This document shows, in pieces, positions 1 to 5,395 of a DNA stretch of 5,395 nucleotides (the first letter of the stretch is position 1; each line of letters opens with the position of its first letter). A program made the position numbers and the translations under genes. The notes under the pieces are model-generated. The model saw only the letters and a list, made by a program, of their open reading frames with translations, searched no databases and had not been told where the DNA came from. Origin of the DNA: Desulfobacteraceae bacterium (GTDB lineage Bacteria > Desulfobacterota > Desulfobacteria > Desulfobacterales > UBA11574); NCBI GenBank assembly GCA_002868985.1, contig PKTV01000257.1, forward strand, positions 1 to 5,395, given 5' to 3'.

Positions 1-72
1 ACCGCAAATTGACGCAAATGAACATGAATATTATTATTTTGATTTGTGTTTATTCGTGTTCATCTGTGGTTC
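1..72. repeat. Imperfect palindromic repeat of 10-bp units
   Basis: The left arm holds consecutive 10-mers GCAAATTGAC (4-13) and GCAAATGAAC (14-23), then ATGAATATTA. The right arm holds TTTGTGTTTA (43-52), TTCGTGTTCA (53-62) and TCTGTGGTTC (63-72). The reverse complement of the right arm aligns with the left arm from ACC onward at about 20 of 30 positions, and most mismatches are purine-purine, so many would still be G-U pairs or near-pairs in RNA. The unit starts at the window edge and may continue outside. From memory, repeats reading like CGCAAATGAACACGAATA are scattered between genes in many Desulfobacterota and other anaerobes; that family assignment is recall, not a search. The repeat lies about 90 bp downstream of the rmlA stop, in non-coding sequence. 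Confidence 0.6.
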
Positions 73-159
73 CCTTATCCTCTTTTCTCTTTCCTAATAG
101 ATCTGACCAGTCCCAGATACCAGGTATTCAATAAAAAAAATAAAAATCGTGTAGCGCGA

Positions 160-1047
160 TCACATCACTATATTATTCTCTTCCTCAGCGATCAATCGCA
201 AAAGATACTGGCCGTATTCGTTTTTGGCCATGGTGGCTGCAAAATTCGCCAGTTCTTCCCTAGAGATGTAACCGAGGTCATATGCGATTTCTTCAATGCA
301 CGACACTTTAAGTCCCTGTCTTTCCTGAATGGCCTGGATATAACTGGCTGCTTGCTGAAGGGCTTCTTCGGTTCCGGTGTCCAGCCAGGCAAAACCTCTT
401 CCCAGAAGTTCAACCTTGAGCTGGCCTTTTTTCAAATATTCAAGGTTAACATCTGTAATTTCAAGCTCTCCTCTGGCAGAGGGCTTTAGATTGGCGGCAA
501 TATTGATCACGTCATTATCATAGACATAAAGGCCTGGCACCGCATAATTCGATTTTGGCTTTTTGGGCTTCTCCTCGATACCGATGACATTGCCATGCTC
601 ATCAAATTCTACAACGCCGTAACGTTTGGGATCTTTGACCAGATACCCGAAAATCAGACCACCCTCTTTGAGTTGAACGGCGCGTTTTAGAATATCGGTT
701 AGGCTGTGTCCGTAAAATATGTTGTCCCCAAGGATCAAACAAACCGGATCTTTCCCGATAAATGATTTGCCGATGAGAAAGGCCTGGGCCAGACCTTCGG
801 GTCGAGGCTGTTCTTCATAAGAAAGGGAAAGCCCCAGTTGCGAACCATCTCCAAGGAGTTTTTTAAACAAGGGCAAATCCTCAAGCGTGGAAATAAGAAG
901 GATGTCCCTGATGCCTGCCAGCATCAAAACAGACAGCGGATAATAGATCATCGGTTTATCGTAGACCGGTAAAAGCTGTTTGCTTACAACACGGGTAATC
1001 GGATACAACCGGGTTCCTGAACCGCCGGCCAATATTATTCCTTTCAT
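160..1047 (-). CDS. rmlA: Glucose-1-phosphate thymidylyltransferase
   Basis: A cytoplasmic nucleotidyltransferase that makes dTDP-glucose from dTTP and glucose-1-phosphate, the first step toward dTDP-L-rhamnose and other dTDP-6-deoxysugars. At 295 aa it is full length for the RmlA/RfbA family. Visible motifs are the nucleotide-binding [11 protein letters not shown] (8-18), [18 protein letters not shown] (22-39), [12 protein letters not shown] (79-90), the metal-site GDNIFYG (107-113), YGVVEFD (143-149), EKP (159-161), [10 protein letters not shown] (192-201) and WLDTGT (221-226), all as expected for an active enzyme. The ATG is preceded by a purine-rich GGGAAGGG with a 5-nt spacer, and the signature begins at residue 8, so the start is secure. 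It lies 21 nt after the UDP-sugar dehydrogenase and is probably the last gene of that operon within view. The usual partners rmlB, rmlC and rmlD are not in the window, so the final deoxysugar is unknown. Confidence 0.96.
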   Translation of the reverse strand: MKGIILAGGSGTRLYPITRVVSKQLLPVYDKPMIYYPLSVLMLAGIRDILLISTLEDLPLFKKLLGDGSQLGLSLSYEEQPRPEGLAQAFLIGKSFIGKDPVCLILGDNIFYGHSLTDILKRAVQLKEGGLIFGYLVKDPKRYGVVEFDEHGNVIGIEEKPKKPKSNYAVPGLYVYDNDVINIAANLKPSARGELEITDVNLEYLKKGQLKVELLGRGFAWLDTGTEEALQQAASYIQAIQERQGLKVSCIEEIAYDLGYISREELANFAATMAKNEYGQYLLRLIAEEENNIVM

Positions 1048-1068
1048 TTGTGCCCTTCCCTTATTTTC

Positions 1069-2400
1069 TTATGCCATAACGACCTTTTCCCTTGCTCCTT
1101 TTATCCCTTTGGTCGCATTACGGGTATCGATCACCAGATTGGAGTGCTCGACAATTTCGGCAAAGTTATAGTCACTATGATCGGTGATGATAATTACTGC
1201 ATCCATACCGGCAAGCAATTCCGGGGTAATGGGAGTCGATTCCATCTGAAAATTGTACTTCCGGGTAGTATGCAGTTTTGGTATCCAGGGATCATTGTAT
1301 TTTACAATAGCACCTTTTTCCAAAAGCATTTTCATAATGGCATATCCCGGAGACTCTCTATCATCATCAATATCTTTTTTATATGCAGCACCAAGAACCA
1401 GAATGCGGCTGCCATTGAGACTTTTTCGATGGTTATTGAGTGCCTCCATTGTCTTTTCAATCACATAATACGGCATGGAAACATTGATTTCTCCGGCAAG
1501 CTGGATAAAGCGGGTTGAAAAATCATATTCCTTGGCTTTCCAGGCAAGATAAAAAGGATCAATGGGGATGCAATGCCCACCCAGACCGGGACCGGGATAA
1601 AAAGGGGTATAACCAAAAGGCTTTGTGGCCGCAGCCTCGATAACCTCAAAAAGATCGATGCCCATTTTATGTGCAAGAATTTTCAGTTCGTTCACCAAAG
1701 CAATATTAACGGAACGAAAGGTGTTTTCCAAAAGCTTGCTCAGTTCAGCCGTCTGGGTAGAAGAAACAGGAACGGCCCGGGTGATGGAGTTATACATCGC
1801 ACAAGCGACGTCCAGGCAGGATTTGGTAATCCCCCCCACCACTTTGGGGATATTCGTGGCGGTATATTTTTTATTTCCGGGATCTTCTCTTTCCGGGGAA
1901 AAAGCCAGAAAAAAGTCCTCTCCGACCTTCATATCGTTTGAAGTAAGACGAGGGAGAAGCATTTCCTGGGTGGTGCCGGGATAGGTTGTACTTTCCAGTA
2001 CAATCAATTGTCCTTTGCGCAAATTCCCGGCGATGGTCCCCGTTGTTTGCAAAAGGTAACTCAAATCCGGCTCCATCTTTTCCGTAAGAGGCGTCGGAAC
2101 ACAGATCAATATACAATCCGCCTCGCTAAGACGACTAAAATCGATGGTCACATCAAATTGTTTTGCATCGAATATTTCCTTAATCGATTCGGAAGAAATG
2201 TGCTTGATATACGATTCTCCGTGAAGGAGTTTGTCGATCTTTCTCGAGTCGAGATCGAACCCGATAACACCAAAACCTTTTCGCCCAAAATGAATGGCCA
2301 AAGGTAACCCGACATAGCCCAGGCCGATGATTCCAATGACAGCTGTTTTCTGATCGATCATCTCCAGCAATTTTAAACAAGCTTCACTTTTATCGCTCAT
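1069..2400 (-). CDS. wbpA: UDP-sugar 6-dehydrogenase, WbpA type
   Basis: An NAD-dependent four-electron dehydrogenase that oxidises C6 of a UDP-sugar to a uronate, most likely UDP-GlcNAc to UDP-GlcNAcA. With the chosen start it has 443 aa, normal for the UDP-Glc/UDP-ManNAc dehydrogenase superfamily. The N-terminal Rossmann fold has GLGYVG (26-31). FSPEREDPGN (167-176) and LENTFRSVNIALVNEL (224-239) follow, then KPFGYTPFYPGPGLGGHCIPIDP (260-282), which holds the catalytic Cys277. The C-terminal substrate-binding domain begins near LGAAYKKDIDDDRESP (336-351). The FSPEREDPGN and PFYPGPGLGGHCIPIDP wording is closest, by recall, to WbpA rather than to UDP-glucose dehydrogenases such as Ugd or TuaD; substrate choice is inferred. 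The frame stays open to a TTG at 2442 that would add 14 residues, but the ATG at 2400 has a good AAAGGA site and is preferred. It follows manC by 59 nt and precedes rmlA by 21 nt. Confidence 0.93.
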   Translation of the reverse strand: MSDKSEACLKLLEMIDQKTAVIGIIGLGYVGLPLAIHFGRKGFGVIGFDLDSRKIDKLLHGESYIKHISSESIKEIFDAKQFDVTIDFSRLSEADCILICVPTPLTEKMEPDLSYLLQTTGTIAGNLRKGQLIVLESTTYPGTTQEMLLPRLTSNDMKVGEDFFLAFSPEREDPGNKKYTATNIPKVVGGITKSCLDVACAMYNSITRAVPVSSTQTAELSKLLENTFRSVNIALVNELKILAHKMGIDLFEVIEAAATKPFGYTPFYPGPGLGGHCIPIDPFYLAWKAKEYDFSTRFIQLAGEINVSMPYYVIEKTMEALNNHRKSLNGSRILVLGAAYKKDIDDDRESPGYAIMKMLLEKGAIVKYNDPWIPKLHTTRKYNFQMESTPITPELLAGMDAVIIITDHSDYNFAEIVEHSNLVIDTRNATKGIKGAREKVVMA

Positions 2401-2407
2401 ATTATTT

Positions 2408-2413
2408 TCCTTT
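2408..2413 (-). promoter_or_regulatory. Ribosome binding site of the UDP-sugar dehydrogenase
   Basis: AAAGGA on the minus strand sits 7 nt before the ATG at 2400. It supports this start over the in-frame TTG at 2442, which lacks a comparable purine stretch at the right distance. Confidence 0.7.
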
Positions 2414-2459
2414 AACTTGAACGGTTGATGAATCCTTTTCAAAAATTTTCATGCAGTTT

Positions 2460-3821
2460 TTAGGTTGAAGTTGTTTTAACACCAATGACAACTAGCGATT
2501 CATCCCCGGTGTTTTCCAGTATAACCATCTCATTTTCCGGCAGCACCAAGGACTGCCCTGCATTGAAAAACGTGCTCCGGTTATTTATTGTTGATTTGGC
2601 GACGCCTTTAATGACGATCAGATGTTTGCCGGTTGAACCATCTGTTTTGATCTCACATTCTGAGCCGGGATATATATTGCGCCTAACGATGCTGAAATCA
2701 AGCGTTGCTTCCAGAACGGTTAGGGTACCCCATAGATGGTGTGATGTCTTATGTTCTTGGTATTCTTTTCTCCCTTTTTCCTTCAGCTTTTCAACGATAG
2801 ATTTTACATCACGGCTGTTTTCCAAATCAGAGACAAAAACAGCGTCCGGCGTTTCCACAACAACCATGTTTTTTATTTTGTTTGTTGCAATCAGGCGCTC
2901 ATGTCCCATGATTAAAGAATTCTGGGTGTTTTCTGAAATAACGTCGCCCTCGATGACATTGCCGTTTGTATCCTTTGGTGTGAAATCATAAAGAGATTTC
3001 CATGAGCCAATATCGCTCCAACCAAAATCTGAAGGCAAAACAGCCGCTTTATCTGTTTTTTCCATAACTGCATAGTCAATGGAAATGTTCGGCAGCTGCC
3101 GGTAATCTTTCAGGGAAAACGAGGCTCCTTCCAATGGCAATTGCTTCATTTTATCAAGAAGCTCAGCATGGTGGACACCTAATTCCTGAATCATTACCGA
3201 AGCCTTAAAGGTAAACATGCCGCTATTCCAAAAGTAATTACCCGCGTCAACATATTGCTCGGCAGTTTTAAGGTCAGGCTTTTCAACGAATCTTTTTACA
3301 GAAAGCGCCCCAAAGGCTATTTCTCCGGCACCCTCGATATAACCGTAACCGGTTTCCGGATAATGCGGCGTTATTCCGAAAGTCACAATATATCCCATTT
3401 CTGCAAGTTTTATTGCGGATTCCAATCTTTCGTGAAACAGACCTTCATCTCGAATGACATGATCCGCGGGGAAGACGCACAACACTGCATCGTTCTCTTC
3501 TTTAATAACCTGGAGCATTGCCAAAAGAATAGCAGGAGCGGTATTGCGGCCGCAGGGTTCTGCGAGGATTTTTTTTTCGGCGGGTATCCCTATCTCTTCC
3601 ATGTGCCTTGCGATTTCGTAAACATGGTCTTTTCCGCAAACGATACGGATATTTTCCATGTTTAGGGTAGGCGTCAGCCTTTTGATAGTGCTTTGGATTA
3701 GTGAATCCTCGCCGATGAATTTAACGAGTTGTTTGGGATGAAGTTGTCTCGATAAAGGCCAAAGCCGTGTTCCTGATCCGCCGGCCAACAGAATCGGATA
3801 TACATTCAGTTTATTTTTCAT
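2460..3821 (-). CDS. manC: Mannose-1-phosphate guanylyltransferase with degenerate isomerase-type cupin domain
   Basis: Makes GDP-mannose from GTP and mannose-1-phosphate in the cytoplasm, for mannose- or fucose-containing polysaccharide. The N-terminal nucleotidyltransferase domain (about 1-280) is intact: GGSGTRLWPLSR (14-25), PKQ (29-31), FPADH (117-121), ETGYGYI (156-162), VEKP (179-182), GNYFWNSGMF (194-203), SIDYAVMEK (247-255) and FGWSDIGSW (266-274). A C-terminal cupin segment (about 355-450) corresponds to the type II phosphomannose isomerase domain of AlgA/CpsB. However, the family's QMHHHRAEHW metal site reads EIKTDGSTGKHL here (390-401, only His400 kept), the later cupin His is absent (EMVILEN), and the usual end (GSYLGEDDIVR...) is missing. 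At 453 aa it is shorter than the usual 470-480. Isomerase activity is therefore doubtful. The start is fixed by the motif at residue 14, but no Shine-Dalgarno site lies at normal distance. First gene of the manC-wbpA-rmlA cluster. Confidence 0.94.
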   Translation of the reverse strand: MKNKLNVYPILLAGGSGTRLWPLSRQLHPKQLVKFIGEDSLIQSTIKRLTPTLNMENIRIVCGKDHVYEIARHMEEIGIPAEKKILAEPCGRNTAPAILLAMLQVIKEENDAVLCVFPADHVIRDEGLFHERLESAIKLAEMGYIVTFGITPHYPETGYGYIEGAGEIAFGALSVKRFVEKPDLKTAEQYVDAGNYFWNSGMFTFKASVMIQELGVHHAELLDKMKQLPLEGASFSLKDYRQLPNISIDYAVMEKTDKAAVLPSDFGWSDIGSWKSLYDFTPKDTNGNVIEGDVISENTQNSLIMGHERLIATNKIKNMVVVETPDAVFVSDLENSRDVKSIVEKLKEKGRKEYQEHKTSHHLWGTLTVLEATLDFSIVRRNIYPGSECEIKTDGSTGKHLIVIKGVAKSTINNRSTFFNAGQSLVLPENEMVILENTGDESLVVIGVKTTST

Positions 3822-3869
3822 AAGCAGGAATATGGAACCTAAATTGAGCGATTGTCGAATTTGCCGGTC

Positions 3870-4009
3870 GTAAGATCCCGCCTTTCGGGGAGATGCAAGG
3901 CATGAGATATGCAGCCCCGCTATATTAAGCGGGATAAACCTCCGTCTGCTACTGCAAATGTCTCATAACGCGGCAGATTCGGTAAACTCGGCAAGCCCGA
4001 AGGGTCTCA
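3870..4009 (-). promoter_or_regulatory. Probable structured 5' leader of the manC operon
   Basis: This non-coding stretch upstream of manC is dense in complementary arms. ATGAGA (3902-3907) can pair with TCTCAT (3961-3966), and TGCAG (3910-3914) with CTGCA (3952-3956). These form two stacked helices separated by a small internal loop. They enclose a hairpin of CCCGC (3916-3920) with GCGGG (3929-3933) around an 8-nt loop. TTCGG (3978-3982) can pair with CCGAA (3997-4001), or CCC and GGG around 3996-4004 can form a tight hairpin. A TCCC/GGGA hairpin lies at about 3876-3892. I could not match this to a riboswitch class I know, nor to an ops/JUMPstart element. Since manC is the next gene on the minus strand, an untranslated regulatory leader is the simplest reading; a dispersed palindromic repeat is the alternative. 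Only complementarity was judged by eye, without folding energies or covariation. Confidence 0.45.
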
Positions 4010-4130
4010 AATGGTGACAATTTTTTGCATAAATACATTCACCTATTGGATGAAAACTATTAGCGATTTTAGCAATGTATATTTATCTATAATTATTAAT
4101 TTTTTATATTCCTGTCACTATTTGAAACGC
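4002..4130. repeat. Inverted repeat pair around an AT-rich block
   Basis: The sequence at 4002-4019 (GGGTCTCAAATGGTGACA) matches the reverse complement of 4113-4130 (TGTCACTATTTGAAACGC) at 15 of 18 positions. The arms enclose 93 bp of very AT-rich DNA. A related 11-mer, GTCACTTTTTG, occurs directly repeated at 4193-4203. Repeated copies of such a motif upstream of an operon could be regulator sites, or the pair could be ends of a small element. I scanned the minus strand here for sigma-70 pairs and saw only weak candidates, for example GTGACA at 4118-4113 with no good -10 hexamer. The promoter of manC is expected in this zone but is not assigned. Confidence 0.4.
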
Positions 4131-4172
4131 TCAGTTTAGGTGTAAGTTAAAGGAAATCTTAAATATACTGTG

Positions 4173-4211
4173 ATTACAAAGTGTTACTATTCGTCACTTT
4201 TTGTTTGTAAT
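4173..4211. repeat. Nested inverted repeat (operator-like or hairpin)
   Basis: ATTACAAAGTG (4173-4183) is followed, after an 11-nt centre, by CACTT (4195-4199) and then TGTAAT (4206-4211). AAGTG pairs with CACTT and ATTACA with TGTAAT, leaving a 6-nt bulge (TTTGTT) on one side. No T-tract follows on either strand at the right place, so it is not a standard intrinsic terminator. It could bind a dimeric regulator; nothing identifies which. Confidence 0.35.
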
Positions 4212-4260
4212 TATCGGCCTAAAAAGACTTAAACTTTAACGGAACATTTCAAATTAGATC

Positions 4261-4524
4261 TAACCCTAACGTTGCAAAAGTCGAGGGTGCTGCAGATCCA
4301 AGGCGTCAAGGGTGCAGCTGTAGTAATTTACCGCAAGCCCTTGACAACGATAGAGATGCGGTGCCATCGGCTTTCCCGTAAGGTAAATAACATGGCTGTT
4401 TTTTACTGATTTCAGGACGCCACCTGGAGTTCATTCCAGCAAAACAGTTAAAAAGGTTGAATGGCTTGTAATTATTGCTTTTTTTAACCCATTCTGTCAT
4501 GTTATTTATGCAACTATAGGGTTA
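4261..4524. mobile_element. Candidate MITE-like element with imperfect terminal inverted repeats
   Basis: The left end TAACCCTAACGTTGCA (4261-4276) matches the reverse complement of the right end (4509-4524, reading TAACCCTATAGTTGCA) at 14 of 16 positions. Both ends finish in TA, which would fit a TA target duplication as left by IS630/Tc1-type transposases. Inside are two smaller hairpins: GTCAAGGG (4305-4312) with CCCTTGAC (4338-4345), and CTGGA (4424-4428) with TCCAG (4435-4439). No transposase is encoded. A 64-codon minus-strand frame at 4500-4306 has no ribosome binding site and resembles nothing I know. The right end is only 10 bp from the stop of the response regulator gene. A chance match of this quality in about 700 bp is not negligible, so this is a hypothesis. 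Confidence 0.35.
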
Positions 4525-4534
4525 AGCTTCAGTC

Positions 4535-5038
4535 TTAGGGTACAATGCAACCGTCTTCGTCTTTTTCCACTTTGGTTATGCCGGGATATCTTTTTTCAAG
4601 ATCTTTCAGCGTGACTTCGTGGGTCTTCACCTTCCGAATCAAAACATCCCGTTCCTTAATCATCTGAAGTGATTCCATGGTTCTTTTTATCGTATTTTTG
4701 AAGTCGATGTCATCCCACGACTTTAAAAGGAATTTGTATACGCCTGCCTCATTAATGGCCTTTATGGCCAGTTCAATATCTGCATGGTCCGTCACCATGA
4801 TGGTTAATATATCCGGATAGATGATTCTCACCTTTTCCAAAAATTCCAACCCGTTCATTAACGGTATTTTATACTCGCTAATCACCATGCTTACCTGTTG
4901 TTTTCGCAATATATCAAGCCCTTCCTGACCGCTAGAGGCTGTGATGACGTTGTAGTTTTTATCTGACAATACGCGCTGAATGTACTCTATAAACAATTCC
5001 TCATCGTCAACGACCAGTATGGTATGTTTTTTTATCAC
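4535..5038 (-). CDS. Receiver-domain response regulator with Glu at the phosphoacceptor position
   Basis: A 167-aa cytoplasmic protein with a CheY-like receiver domain over about residues 4-122. The acidic pair D11-D12 (LVVDDEE), conserved T83 (IMVTDHAD), aromatic switch Y101 and conserved K106 (FLLKSWDD) are present. The phosphorylation site reads VISEYKIPLMNG, with Glu55 where VISDYKMPGMDG-type receivers carry Asp; the codon is GAG at 4876-4874. The usual KPWDD is KSWDD. From about 122 to 167 the protein is helical-looking, with a possible short coiled coil, and ends LEKRYPGITKVEKDEDGCIVP, a tail I recall from Desulfobacterota regulators. No DNA-binding, GGDEF, EAL or HD-GYP domain is present. 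Start is GTG with AGGAGG 6 nt upstream. No histidine kinase is adjacent. Glu at this site can mimic phosphorylation in some regulators, so constitutive action is possible; it may act by protein contact on polysaccharide synthesis, which is inference from position only. Confidence 0.9.
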   Translation of the reverse strand: MIKKHTILVVDDEELFIEYIQRVLSDKNYNVITASSGQEGLDILRKQQVSMVISEYKIPLMNGLEFLEKVRIIYPDILTIMVTDHADIELAIKAINEAGVYKFLLKSWDDIDFKNTIKRTMESLQMIKERDVLIRKVKTHEVTLKDLEKRYPGITKVEKDEDGCIVP

Positions 5039-5044
5039 TTTTTG

Positions 5045-5050
5045 CCTCCT
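5045..5050 (-). promoter_or_regulatory. Perfect Shine-Dalgarno of the response regulator gene
   Basis: AGGAGG on the minus strand with a 6-nt spacer to GTG at 5038. It fixes the GTG as start and suggests efficient translation, in contrast to manC, which has no such site. Confidence 0.85.
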
Positions 5051-5123
5051 GTGATATTCTTAACCCGAAAATTCCACGTAACAAACTTTATTTATTACTT
5101 ATAAAAATGCCTCTTTAAAAATT

Positions 5124-5395
5124 TCATAAAATATTCGGGTTAGCGGCTTCTTTCTGATGCCATACCCAGGCTGTCTTGATAATTGTTTCCAGATTTTCGT
5201 ATTTGGGTTTCCACCCCAGCGATGTTTTTATTTTTTCAGAACTTGCGACGAGTCTTGCCGGATCACCCGGCCTTCTCTCAGCTTCAAGAACCGGTATCTT
5301 TTTGCCGGTTACTTTTTTAGCCAACTCAACCACCTCTCGAACCGAATGCCCCTGGTTGTTTCCCAGGTTATAAACAGCACTCTCTTCGCCAGATA
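5124..5395 (-). CDS. galE: UDP-glucose 4-epimerase, C-terminal part (runs off window)
   Basis: The last 89 codons of a GalE-type short-chain dehydrogenase/reductase that interconverts UDP-glucose and UDP-galactose using bound NAD; the N-terminal Rossmann fold and YxxxK catalytic site lie beyond the window edge. The frame is open to the edge, so the GTG at 5333 is an internal valine rather than a start. Visible family motifs are [16 protein letters not shown] just inside the edge, then [38 protein letters not shown], matching the GDPA.LVASS.K....LGW.P signature of GalE. The stop is TGA at 5126-5124. It precedes the response regulator by 85 nt, a gap with no clear terminator hairpin, so co-transcription is possible. 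Related epimerases such as UDP-GlcNAc 4-epimerase share this C-terminus, so exact substrate is less certain than the family. Confidence 0.9.
   Translation of the reverse strand, partial: SGEESAVYNLGNNQGHSVREVVELAKKVTGKKIPVLEAERRPGDPARLVASSEKIKTSLGWKPKYENLETIIKTAWVWHQKEAANPNIL

Larger units (their letters stand above)
3822..4534. other. 713-bp intergenic region between manC and the response regulator gene
   Basis: No convincing gene is present on either strand. From right to left it holds the candidate inverted-repeat element (4261-4524), an AT-rich probable promoter zone with repeated motifs (about 4002-4211) and the structured leader next to manC (about 3870-4009). The manC frame is open upstream to a TGA at 3965-3963, that is 47 codons, but contains no ATG, GTG or TTG, so manC is not longer than annotated. 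No tRNA, CRISPR or recognisable riboswitch was seen. Confidence 0.7.

Noticed and set aside
130..165. Intrinsic terminator after rmlA
   Set aside because: A T-rich run exists on the minus strand (about 131-147), but the preceding sequence forms only a 3-bp GTG/CAC stem.
46..489. 147-codon plus-strand frame over the rmlA 3' end and the palindrome
   Set aside because: Mostly antisense to rmlA, which has full family motifs; it begins inside a repeat and reads through non-coding sequence.
2401..2442. TTG start adding 14 residues to the UDP-sugar dehydrogenase
   Set aside because: The ATG at 2400 has a well-placed AAAGGA, and the extra residues do not belong to the family's fold.
4012..4029. Sigma-54-like sequence TGGTGACAATTTTTTGCA on the plus strand
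   Set aside because: The GG and GC elements are 12 nt apart rather than 10, and no plus-strand gene follows.
4306..4500. 64-codon minus-strand reading frame in the intergenic region
   Set aside because: No ribosome binding site, no recognisable motif, and it lies almost wholly inside the inverted-repeat segment; more likely chance or decayed sequence.
4484..4525. Terminator from TTAACCC/GGGTTAA downstream of the response regulator gene
   Set aside because: The loop is 28 nt and on the minus strand the arm is followed by A residues rather than T residues.
4258..4527. Integron attC-like core sites (ATCTAAC and GTTAAGC)
   Set aside because: They match the RYYYAAC and GTTRRRY consensus, but at about 270 bp the span is too long for an attC site and there is no cassette gene or integrase.

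Overview
The window is a polysaccharide (EPS, capsule or O-antigen) precursor locus from a Gram-negative bacterium. Every gene I can support lies on the minus strand. The sequence has moderate to low G+C. It also holds a receiver-only response regulator with a C-terminal tail (LEKRYPGITKV..DEDG) that I recall from sulfate-reducing and syntrophic Desulfobacterota (former Deltaproteobacteria), and a palindromic dispersed-type repeat of the sort common in those genomes. The placement in Desulfobacterota is inference from these features, not a database result.

Layout in the direction of transcription (right to left): the C-terminal 89 codons of a UDP-glucose 4-epimerase (galE, 5395-5124, running off the window); an 85-nt gap; a 167-aa response regulator (5038-4535) with a GTG start and a perfect AGGAGG ribosome binding site; a 713-bp stretch with no convincing gene (4534-3822); then a tight three-gene cluster: manC (3821-2460, GDP-mannose pyrophosphorylase), a UDP-sugar 6-dehydrogenase of the WbpA type (2400-1069) and rmlA (1047-160, dTDP-glucose pyrophosphorylase). 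Gaps inside the cluster are 59 and 21 nt, so it is probably one operon. Downstream of rmlA, at the window edge, is an imperfect palindrome (1-72) built of 10-bp units.

The long intergenic region has three parts. Nearest manC (about 3870-4009) is a stretch with several stem-forming arms that would be the 5' leader of the manC transcript. Next is an AT-rich zone (about 4002-4211) with repeated GTCAC(T/C)NTTTG-like motifs and inverted repeats, where the promoter should lie, although I cannot pin one down. Furthest from manC is a 264-bp segment (4261-4524) bounded by imperfect inverted repeats that begin and end in TA, which may be a small non-autonomous transposable element.

Together the enzymes make activated sugars: GDP-mannose (ManC), a UDP-hexuronate or UDP-N-acetylhexosaminuronate (WbpA-like), dTDP-glucose for 6-deoxysugars (RmlA) and UDP-galactose (GalE). 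No glycosyltransferase, Wzx/Wzy or export gene is inside the window, so the polymer cannot be identified. Two proteins depart from their families at functional residues. The response regulator has Glu where the phosphoacceptor Asp is expected. The cupin domain of ManC lacks nearly all the metal-binding residues of type II phosphomannose isomerases and stops short, so ManC is probably only a guanylyltransferase. These two changes, the leader and the candidate mobile element are the points most worth a second look; I see no clear sign of a wholly new system.
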